A stretch of 64,000 nt of DNA, taken from positions 65,807,838 through 65,871,837 of the forward strand of contig CM041298.1 in the NCBI GenBank assembly GCA_023052935.1, read 5' to 3'. Made by a program: the position numbers and the translations under genes. Positions within the stretch are counted from its first letter, which is position 1, and each line of letters opens with the position of its first letter. This document shows positions 46,901-58,900 of the stretch, in pieces. This DNA is from Piezodorus guildinii (lineage: Eukaryota; Arthropoda; Insecta; Hemiptera; Pentatomidae). The notes under the pieces were generated by a model, which did not search any database, was not told the DNA's origin, and worked only from the letters and a program-made list of their open reading frames with translations.

Positions 46901-49900
46901 TCCTTCTACTGTATGTTTGAAGACATCATTGTCTATTACGGACGGAGGTCTTTCTCGGGCAAGTTTTCCAAGTCGGTATCCTCAGCTGAAAACTTAGCAA
47001 ACCAACGGTGAATGGTCCGTTCATTAACACTCCCTTCCCCAAATGCCTTGTAAATATTTCTAGCAGCCTAAGCTGCTGAATGGCCGAGGTTAAACTCGTA
47101 CAAAAATATTACTCGAAAATCGCATGTTTCCATGTTCATATTTGGAGGTATACTAAAAAGTGGGTAATTTATTGGGAAGCTAATGTTTATAATAAAAAGG
47201 TAGAGGATTAGTAACTGTTTACTTTAAGTATGTAAACATTCGGAAGAAAACAACAGAGACCTGCAAAATCCTTTATGTATTTCAGAAACTATAAAAACGG
47301 ATATTTCATGTGAAACAACCCGATACAAAGGATTTTGGATTGTAAGGATTGGATACGAGAGGAATTTGATGGTTTGGTAGATCCCCATTGCTCAATTCGA
47401 TAAGTCCAGATTGGTCTTATAATAGTCATGTAGATGAGCCTTTTGTAGTTAAGAGGAATGTTTGACCGTTTGTCTAGTAAGTGTTGAAGTAGCCTAAAGC
47501 GGCGAGCAGTTACTTGTCGTTTTAGTCGTGTATGAGGATTCCAAGTTAAGCGTTTGTCAAGAAGAAGTCTAGGTATCAGGATCTGTTCAACAGGAACTAG
47601 TTGAGTGTTATTGAAGGATACTGTAGGGCAGGAAGTCAAAGGTTTACGACGAAGGGTAAAGGTTATTTGATGGGATTTGTTGGAATTTTTTTTATTCTCC
47701 AGGATCTTCATGAACTGATAACACACAGTTGTCATCAGCATAGGTAGAAAGGAAAGTGTTAGGATGGGTTGGGATATCATCTGTATAGACTGTGTAAAGA
47801 ACGAGTCCCAGGATACTGCCTTGAGGAACACCAGCCGTCTGTGTAAAAAGGGATGAATAGGAACTATTGTGATTTATTTTGAAGGATCTATTAAAGAGGT
47901 AGGGTTGAACAATCAGGAAGTATGTGGGAGGAAGGAATTAATGGAGTTTTTACAACAGCCCTGGGTGCCAGACTCTATCAAAGGCCCAAAGATGAATAAA
48001 TGAAATTTATTAATATAAATATTTTTTATATATAAATATGATCTTTTTAGAATTAAATATGTTAGTATAAAGATTATTAAAATGAAAATAAACTTTGTGA
48101 ACAATATCTATAAAGAACTTCCAATTAAGTCTTTTATTAATGAATTTATGAAATATATTGATCAAATTCTATTATATTACAATTTTAAAAATGTTTTAAT
48201 TCAATAACTAGGTTATTCTTGAAGATAGAGACAAATATGGATAGAGTTTTAGAATCAGTAAACTAGTTTTAGGCTCATGGGTATGTCGGGAGTCAAGAAA
48301 AACAAAAATGATGGTTTGGACATTAATCTTTTAATAAAATTTACAGTCTGTTTTTCATAATTTTTTTTTCACAGGGTATTAGGTCAATTGTAGCCATCAA
48401 AATTTATTCTTTATTTTTATACGGGCCATTAAAATAAGAAATAAGACTGAAAACAATTTTTTCAGAATTAAATATTATTTAAAACGTAAATCTGCGGTAT
48501 TAAAAAAATAAAAAATAAATGAGGCTCAGTAGATTTGAAAAAAAAAAAACTAGTTTTAAGACCAATTTTGTCTTACTTAAATTTCTTTCTATTTTTTTAG
48601 ATAATCTGATAGTCGTAAGAGAAATATTGACTTTTCAATAATAAACAGATAAAGATTCCTTCTTCTTTTTTCTTCAATTTTTCCTTCTTTTTCTTCAACC
48701 ATTTGCCTTTCAGCGTGGACATGCTCCCAGCCATTGGTACCACCTGTCTCTGTTCCTAGCAAGGTTTCTTATCTCACATAGAGTTTTTCCTCTAGGCATC
48801 CCTACTTGCTCCATATGGGTGATATAAGAGGTTCTTGGACGTCCTCTAGGTCTTCTTCCTAAAGGTCTTACCTCCATTGTTTTATTGGGCTCTGGTGGTG
48901 GTCCATTTGGCAGACATGCCACAATTGCCTCTTTTCTAGAACTTTCAGAACAGAGTATACATTAAGCTCTTCCCTGACTCTTTCATTCCGGACACAGTCT
49001 CTCCATGTCTTCTCCACAATTCTCCCATTAAACTTCATTTCTGAGGCAGTGATACGACTTTTTAGCCTTTCATTCAAGATCCAACTTTCTGCTCCTTAGA
49101 GGAGCACTGGTAGAAAGACGGACTTGAATAGATGTAACTTCACGTTCCGTGCTACTTCTCTTTTTCTGATACCCTTTTATTTCCTAGTTGCAGATCTGGT
49201 AATTGACGGAATTAGCCTTGGAAATTCTACTTGAGATTTCTGAATCCAATTTCCCAGATCTACTGATCACTGTGCCTAGATATGTGAAATCTGTCACCAC
49301 CTCCATCAATTCTCCACCACAGGAGATCTGTACTTCTGGAGCTCTACCAACTTGAAGAACCTTGCTTTTTCTGGAATCGATAATCATTCCTTTTCTCTTC
49401 AGTTCCTCATTCCACTCCGTTACTGCCTGCTGAAGCTACTCAGGGATTCCGCTCTATGCACTATATAGTCAGTAAACAAGAGGAACTGTATCACAACAGG
49501 ATATAGGTTCCATTGGTCCATGTGCATTCTGAGCTGTGTGTCTTTTGCAAATTGAGGCAATCTCATAGATATATTCGATAAAAAGAAGGGGACTTAGGGA
49601 CTTGCCCTGTTTTACTCCCTTTTTCATCCTAAACAATTTAGATTCCTGCCCATTTAAACATACTACACTTGGCACCTAACAACTTCTGGAGAACATTCTT
49701 TACCCTTAAGGATTCCAAAATTTCTTTTCTAGGCACCGAATCGATTGCTACCTTCAAGTCTAAGAATGCCAGATAGACAATTCGGCCTTGGTACCAAGAC
49801 TTCTCAAGAAAACCTGATCCTGAGTTTGTCTATTGGTATAAAGATTCCACTCGGAAAAATTACGTTAAGATTGGAATCCAGGAACTAAGTTAAGATTGGA

Positions 49901-52900
49901 CTGAATCTTCTGGAATGAAAAGTCTTGGGTTCAGTACTAATAGAGATTCTTCTGTTTCACAGCCACACAGCCGTGCAAGGAGGTGATTAGGCCTAGATCA
50001 CGCTAAGCCACCAGGTTTTTCTCCATATCTTTGGGTACCCACTTTATAGAGGCTGAGTATGCCCCAGGAGGCTGGGCCTCCTCCATACCCCAGGGTTCCT
50101 CCACGGCTAAAATAACAGAATATATAATTCTGCCTCAGCGGAGTTTCGAACCTGGGACCTATAGAACACTAGACTAGTACTCTACCCACTAGACCACACC
50201 ACAAAGGAAAGTACAAAAGAGTAAGAAATAATCATATTAATAATAAACATTGACAAAAACTTTTTTCTTTATGTAAACAAAGACACGCACAAAAACATGT
50301 GTATTAATAAAAAAACTTGAAATAAAAAGACTGATCACACAACTTTAAGCATTAATTAACGAACTGAAACCTAAGTAATTTTTTTTCATCGTAAACAATA
50401 ATTTGATTTTTTTCTGTTGTATTATTGTAACTTCAATAATTGCGAATAAATATTCTTGAAATATGAAATTCATCCATAACTTTTTTTTGTTAAATATTAC
50501 AACAAAGCTCCTGACATTTAAATACAACCAGCTAACACCTTCCTGTAAATACACACACATAAACACACTTGTGGAGATATATATGTTAACAATCCTCATA
50601 AAAATATTTAACGTCAGTTGAAACTAAAGATATGAGGGCATCTAAGGTTATTACCATATATACATGATAGACACTGATGAGATGATTTGAAACAAAGATG
50701 AAGAGATGAGAAAATAAAGTAACCTACAAATTACTAAATAGTTCCAACTTAAATGGCATTTATCTATTTTACTACAATCTTTAGCTTCCTTACCGTCAGT
50801 GTCTTCAGAATCCAGTCGTAAGCGTGTGTAGCAATAATCTGACTCTTCTATAGCCAAGTCAACATGCACAGGCATACAGACAAGAAACAAATAAATATTT
50901 AAAGGTGAAAAGAAACAAAAATAAAATAAAAAAATAACCATAGCATAAATAAAGCAAATTTAAAGAACAATAAACTGAAAATAAAACAGTGCACGAAACA
51001 CATCACAATAGCTGATTAATTCTGTATACATACCATAAAATTGAAATTTTCATTGTAACCAAAAGGAACAATATTCTTTTAGTAAAAGGAATTTATGAAG
51101 ATATATTTTGAATTTTAAGTTTAATAGAATTAAATTAATAAAAATATACTGGCACTGCATCAATAAACATTGTAATTAATTTAATTGAAACACTTCAAAA
51201 AGTCTAAGGCAAAAATTAAAGGAAAACGCAATCCATTAATAAATTCCTTCTAAATGACAACAAACAATTAAAGTTTTCTATTTGTTGGTTAGTTTGTATC
51301 ATGTAGAATGCCAGTGTTTGATTTAAGATAAAACAAGAATATAAAGAATAACAATTCATCAATAAAATTATGTTACATCGGCTCCCGAATACTTTAATAA
51401 TGTGCCACAAATATTTTGATCCCCTTTAATTAATTTTTTTTTTTTTTAATGATAAAAAGAAATCAAATTTGCTTTGCACTGTCTCAACAATCTGCTAAAT
51501 AGTTTGATTGAAAAATATATCTTGTAATATAAAATATATAATAACATTATATAAAATTTTCATTATCTTTAGTTAAAGTTTCGAATATTTATAACTTTTT
51601 GCCAGAATCAATAAGATATTGGGTTGATGCAAAATTAATGCAGGTTTTTAGTAGGTATTGTAAATACGCCATATCTTTACTTTAACCATATATATTTAAT
51701 CAAAATAATTTCCATCTGAATCAATGCACTTTTGCCAACGTTCAACAAGCTTTCTTATTCCACCAGAAAAAAAATCCGAATCCCTGGACTCAATGAAATC
51801 ACGAAAAGAATTTTCAATGTCGTCCTGGTTTTGAAAATTTTTCTCCCTCAAAAAGTTGTCCAGATGCCTGAAAAAGTGGAAGTCTGTAGGAGAGAGGTCA
51901 GGTGAATAAGGCGGATGTTGGAGAACTTCGTAGCCCAACTCGTGCAGTCGTCGAAGCGTTGGTTGTGCAACGTGTGGTCTGGCGTTATCGTGGAGCAGGA
52001 TCGGCCCCTTCCGATTCATCAATGCTGGGCAAAGACGTTGCAATTTTTGAGTTCCGAGTTCCGCCGCCATTTCTCGTGTGGTTTTGGTTGGGTCTTCTTC
52101 CACTTTTGACCTCAGCTGGTCGTTGTCCAGAGCAAGATGACGGCCCCGACCTTCCTTGTCTTCGAGGTCGAAATCTCCTCCGTGCACTCATTAATAGCCC
52201 CCTGACCCCACACTTCATTAATATTACGAGCCGTTTGCGCAGCGCTGCGCCCTAATTTAAATTCGTAAAAATAAATTTGACGAAAATCGCACTTTGACAT
52301 TTTCGATTCAAGACCTTTGAACACACTGAACAAAACGATTTTACTAAACAAATTCATGGTGAAAGAGAGGGTATTAGATAAGGTTTGTTTTGGTATAATA
52401 ATGATCAATGTTAGGATTAGCTTTGTTTACACAATTGGAATTAAGATATTGCAATAGAGGAAACCTGCATTAATTTTGCATCAACCCAATAAAATGATAA
52501 ATCTATTGGGATGTTCTTAAAATTTATAAACAATAAATTTATTTTTACAAATTTCAAAACCTTTAAACATAAGTCAAGAGCTAATATTCAAGTTTTAGGA
52601 TTTCAAAGCCTCATATAAAATACAAAAATTAAATATCTCAAAGCAGCCTAGAATGGAATAGCCTTTTTCAATCTGATCAACTTCCACTGCAGACTTAGTA
52701 ACATATTTTAAAGTTTGAATACATCACATACATGAACATCTAAAAAGTCTGATATAAACAAGAGATAAATGTTTATTTTGATTTAAAAACTGGCATTCCA
52801 CTAGATACTAAGCAGATTTGATGAATCAACCATCTTAAATTCTTCCTTTTTACTTCTATCTTTTTAAAATAAATATTATGTCAAGGCTGGTTCATTCTAC

Positions 52901-55900
52901 AAAATATACAGAGAGTTATTAAGACAAGATGAAATCTCCTAGTATGACCACCAAAATAAAAACTGCAGTTAATTCTGTTTTAAAAGTTATAAATATATTT
53001 TAAAATAAAAAAAATTGTAAAGCTATCGACAATTTCACTAATTATGATTGTTCTACAGTTCACATCTATGGTATTGCCTCAAAAACAAATAAGTCTATTT
53101 ATTAATTAATAGCTTTGGTACAGAATTTTTACAGATCTATTCTTAATTCTCTTCCAATATTTATCTGGCAATACATAACCATTTAAATTATTTACGGGTG
53201 ATGAGTGAGTGACCTCTCTCAGCATTTAATTGAAATATTTAGTGGTAACACTGAATATATTTAATTTGTTTATTCATTTAACATCACTTTATGCTACTTT
53301 GGGTAATAGGACGATGCAATACAGAGGGTTCTAAAATTTGCCTATCAAGGTTAGAGTAGGGATCTTTAACGAGTAGCTGGCATCTCACAGACTCGAGAAC
53401 ACCTTTTTTATGTTCCCTCCAAAGGACGGATTAACCTAGGATATTTTACTCTCTCTAAAAAATCCTAGGGCCATCTGCTGGATTGGAAAGAATACATGAC
53501 CTTGGGCACAGATGGCTGTTGTGCTAATCACTGTGCGATGGATGATCCATCCTAATCAATTAATAAATATATGCCAAAATCTTGAATGGCCACAGATCTT
53601 GGGTCTGAGTTTCAACTTCTAAGCACTTCTTTAGATTTTTGTGCATGTGCAACCCTCTGACAAATCGGAAGTTGTATTGGAACCAGCCTCTGAAAATTTT
53701 TTTTTTCCTTTTTGTTTGTTTCGCTATTTTTCAATTGCCAGAAATTTTCTATTGAATATTGTTAAGAAAAAACAAAAAAAATAGTTTCTTTTTAGAAAAA
53801 AAATATAAAGAGATAAAAATAAGTGTAACCTGTAATTAAAGCAGTGTTGCTGCTTAAAAGTTTCTTCAAAGGTTAGGTAAAAAAAAAAAAAATTAAGTTC
53901 CTAAATGATTAGGTAATTCATGAATATTAATTCTGAAATATTTTGAAAATATATAAAAAGCTTATATTTTGTCTAAAACTTCATGCAGTAAACTAAAATA
54001 TTTTAAACTAACACACTGTTTCTGCTGTTTATTTTATATGCTGTTGTCTGACAGATTAAGCAGAAATAATAAACATACCAGACAAGCTTAACACAGATCT
54101 ATAACTAATTTAAAAATTAAACTAATAATAAAACAAAATATTACACTATCCATCACTAATAAATAAGATTTTTAATTGAGGCAGTGGCTCAATTTTAGGA
54201 AAGACAGTGAGGGTCCAACTACAAATACTAGTTAATATTGCTCAAAAATAAATAATTTTTTAAATATTAATATTAGATAGACCCATGCCTTCGCTCGTGA
54301 AAAATTCTTTGTAGAGTTATATGATATCCATTGATGGATAAATCTCTGTACAAGAAATTTCCATGTATAGGTTATACAAATATGTTTTTTAGGTTCTGTA
54401 CAGGAAAATTTTTTCAACTGCTTAAATTCAGTTTTAAAAATCAATAAGAACTGAACATGTTTTCTTAGGAGCCTACACAAAAGGATAGGAAGCCTAATAA
54501 GTTTAAATGTATTTGTTAAAATTAAGTATCTTGCTAATACTCATCCATTTTTGAATGGTTAGAAATGTTACTGTATTTCAAATGAGTACTTGTAATTTTC
54601 AAGAGATGTATATTTTTTGAGATATTCGAAAAATAATTTTTTTTGTTTCACCACTTAGACAACAATTTTTTCTAAACTCAGCTTCATTTCACATCTAGAT
54701 GGTAAGGGGAACCTTAATTAAAAATTTCAGATTTTTAAACATTGTCATTTTTTAGCGTTTTTGATGACCACATAAGTGAGTGAAAATCTTCCTTTGAATA
54801 AATACGAATAACTTACATCTAGAATAAAATTGTTAAGAGTTTGCTTTGAATTATAACTAATATTATGCACAGATTAAAAATAAACTAAAACTTAACCATT
54901 ATCAGATAAATATAGGTTTTTATAATAAGAAAAGACAACCTCTCATAAGAACAGTCATATAAATTATAAGGACTTGTTTTATTTTCCCATCATTGTCTTT
55001 AGTGTTCTTTTGGTTGAATATTTGTTCGATGAATATTAGGCCGCTCTACAAAAGAAGTCTTGGATACATTTTTAAAAATTTTGTTCAATTTCCAGACATT
55101 GCAACGTTTCAGCCTCTAGGGCCATTTTCAAGCCTCTGTAATCAATTAAAAGTTTTTATGGCATTTATACATTTTTAACATCTAATATAAATTTTGACAT
55201 CCCCACCCCAAGTTAGCCGCGCATGAGAACACTTACAAGACTGTCGAAAACTGTTAAGTAAGTTAATAAAAAAATGTTCTTTTCTTTTTTCTTTTTGAAT
55301 AAATAGATTTCCTTTTTTTATTTAATGATGAAATATAATATGATATTTTGAAAACAGGTATTTTTGAAAAATGATACTTTTAAAAATTATGATGACACTG
55401 CTAATAAGCGGTGAAATGAATTGATAATAACATGGATATGCATGGTAGGTAACGCAATTATTGAAAATAATTTATTGTGTGTTGATATTAGATGTTAAAA
55501 ATGTATAAATGCCATAAAAACTTTTAATTTATTACAGAGGCTTGAAAATGGCCCTTGAGGCTGAAACGTTTCAATGTATGGAAATTAAATAAAATTTTAA
55601 AAAATGTATCCAAGACTTCTTTTATAGAGCGGCCTAATATTCATCAAACGAACTTGTTTTAATTTGTATTTATGAAATTCTTAACTGTATTTAATTTGAA
55701 AATAATTTTAATATAACATTTAATTAAATTAAAAGTCATGATTTAAATAAATGTTTTGTTGGCTAAAGCAGTGCCAAACCAAATGTTTCTCATTATATGC
55801 AGATTAAAAATTAGAGTGACTATGAGTATTATACTGACAGAGTAGCCATTTTCTATTAAAAAGATATAAGCTAAATAAAATGTTTTCTCAAGTAAATGTT

Positions 55901-58900
55901 AATCTAGTGACTTCTGTTTCCACAAATTTGTTTTAATATATTTTACTATAATATATATTACTACGGTTAATCTTGGATATTTAGTTTAAACTAATAACTA
56001 CAGCTTACATGTCCTTTTTTAGGCTATTTCCACAATTATATCGAATCAAAATAATTTTTTCAGTGAATGCATTGATCAGTTTTTAAAATATTTTGCATAT
56101 TATACGAGTTCGAAAGCAGGTCTTGTATACAGCAAAATATTTATATACAGATATAGATGTATCAGTTCACACAATACACATACTTCTCAGCATTTCATAA
56201 TTTAATTGAATATTAAACCTTCCAACTGTCTAAATTATTTGTAATGACAACTTACAGTTAATAAAGGTTGGTATGCCTGATATTTTCATAAAAGTCTAAA
56301 TTATAAGCCTTATATCTCTCAAACCTGGGTTAGTCACAATCTGTTCTGTGTTTCACCAAATTTCCACAAGTATAATCTTACAGTTAAATCATTTCATTAA
56401 ATATAAACCAAACAAATAATTAGTTTGCATTCCAAAGAAGTGTCAAAAAAAATGGCAAACACAGATAAGAAAAGTAGAGATCAAGCACAACATTAGCATA
56501 CAAATATTTATTAGTAATATTTTCATAAAATATAAAATTTTCCAATTTCGAATGTGGTTTTTTAGTTCTCTTATAAATCGCATAGAATATAGCAACTGAT
56601 AAATAATTTTCATAGGACAAGTATTCCAAAATATGATTTGAAAATAAAATGGTAAAAATCAAGAGAATGTTTTGGAAATATTGACAGATTAGGAATTAAT
56701 TTTTTCATCAGAGACTTGAGGCTTTCATTTTATAATAATTCAATAAAATAATCTAACTATAATATTTATAACTAAATCGTATTTTAGAAAGCATGCAATA
56801 CTATGGAAGTTATTTGGATCAATTTTTAGATGTACAAAGAAAAAAAAAAGGATAAGAACAGTATAAATAGATTTATGATGAAATTAAAAATATTAGAATA
56901 TATATATATATATATATATTAATAGAAAAAACTTAAAGTTAAGTAGTCCATCAAGTTATAATTGATGACAGAAAATTTGATTCACTTATGAAAAGAAGTA
57001 TCTTATAATATCTTCTTGATTACCTGTTTGATTCGAATCTGATTTATCCGATTCTGTCCATTTTGTGATATTTGATACCCATATTTCACAATCCGTCTTC
57101 CAATCACCTGTGGGTTTGCATGCAGAAAACAACAAACAAGAAGCAAGCCAATTGTACATGCATCATGCTCTCTTTCAGGGCAAAAAAACAAAAAAGAAAC
57201 AAAAAAACAAACAAAGATATTAAAAAATAAATTAATTATTTTCTTTTATCCTCTTTTCTGGAAGATGTTATTATTGGGGCTGTTAATGAACTGTTAACTA
57301 TTAAAACCTAATTTCCTTGAAAAAAAGAAATACCTTGAATCGTTTGTGCTAATACAGATGTCAAATTAAGAGTTTTCCCTGATGAAAAACTCGGGGCCCT
57401 TGAAGTAGTGGCGAGGATTGTCGCAGGAGAAGGGGGGGGGCGTACTACACCCTTTCACATTAGACACGACCCAAAGTCAATTGAACAACATAAATTTAAA
57501 AATAATTAGAAGATTAACTATCAAACATAAATTTAAATAGAATACATTTCGAAATTAGCGAAGCTAATTATAATATAAATAACCTTATATTTATAAATAA
57601 TTTGGGAATGTAATGTTAAAAAGCTCAGGAGGCAATTTTAATCTCAAATGCAAATAAAAATAGGGGAATTTCATTATCTACATGATATGATTCTAGAATC
57701 ATGAATTAATTCAATTATTTTTTTTATTTTATTAGGATATGATTTTGATAAATGGAATTCACCAACTAATTTTTAACATGAATCATTTAAATGTAATGAT
57801 GATTTTGTGAACAAACTAATATCGGACAATCCTTATAATTCTAACAATAACAATAACAAACTAATATCATTTCCTTGGATCATACCTTTACCAAACTATA
57901 AACTCCCAGCGTCCTACCTAGTCCACAGTCTCCTTCAATTTAAATCCTCCGTCCATTCACTCGAAACTAGATCCCGACATTCTGACCTTTACGCTCCTAC
58001 CCACAGAACCAAAACTTTTGATTGTTCCTTTATTGTTTGCTCTACTGCACTCTAGAATTCTCTACCAACCCATATCCGTCATGCTGCTTCTTATCCTCAT
58101 TCAAATCACAACTTTTCCTATACCTACTGTCATCCCAAATAGACGATCAGCTAATGTGATTTGTCAATTCTATCTAGAAATCTACATTGAATGAATGAAG
58201 ATTACTGATTACCGCCTAAATTTTAATTTCTTTTTAATTTGATTTTGTTAAAATAAGATTTTTTTTGCTTTTATTTTTTCATTTTTCATGTATAGTATTT
58301 CTCCTCATTGTAAATAATTGTAACTGTAAATAATCATTGTAAATAATAAGTATTCATGGTTATTTTGTCTGATGGCCAGACATATTATATGTTTCAATTG
58401 TACATAGCTGTTATTCTTAGGGAACCTAGTCCCAGAATAACTTTTTTTTTATTCTATTCTATCAGACACAAAAAACCTCTATGCCTCCAGCCTTGCATAA
58501 ATATGATACTATTATAGTTCAGGATCGTTTTAAAACAAATTAAAGATCCATAATAATTTTCTTGTTCAGTCCAAAAAACTGCATCAGTGCTTAATTATTT
58601 TTTATTTTTGCCAAATAAGTTAAATCACCATTAAGTAAATTTAAAAAACTGCTAAATGGAATGTGTGAGAAGGTGAGGAAATGAGTAATTTTTTTTTTTT
58701 AATTTGAATAATTTACAATACAATCCACAACATTAAAAAAAAAATTGGTTTGATATTCCAGCCATCCATTTTGCATGTTGGTGGTATAGACCATTAAAAT
58801 CTTTGGCTGTGCGATGTTATTGCCTCTTGCAGACATTTTATTGAAGGGATAGCAATAAGCAGATAGCTTGGAGATAAGCTAACCTCATGTTGCTTTGAAA

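Larger units (their letters stand above)
46091..47990 (-). mobile_element. Jockey-type LINE split by a mariner
   Basis: The minus-strand LINE has its 3' end near 46100-46403 and its reverse transcriptase at 47326-47990. The two are separated by mariner copy 3 inserted at a TA. This is the longest copy of this LINE family here and the only one reaching the catalytic palm. Confidence 0.8.

Noticed and set aside
50663..50681. 19-nt stretch with a good acceptor (caaatcatctcatcag) and donor gtaata close to cassette 3
   Set aside because: 19 nt breaks the phase-1 rule, and there is no coding signal.
51902..52255. 117-codon plus-strand frame
   Set aside because: It is an antisense shadow of the mariner transposase, which is identified on the minus strand by catalytic motifs.
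56253..56273. 21-nt in-phase stretch (G-I-P-T-F-I-N) on the CaMKII strand
   Set aside because: The pyrimidine tract is weak, the last exon base is not G, the composition matches the intron, and it is too short to separate from chance.
57331..57345. 15-nt in-phase stretch (A-Q-T-I-Q) on the CaMKII strand
   Set aside because: Phase fits, but 15 nt carries no information and the splice signals are ordinary.
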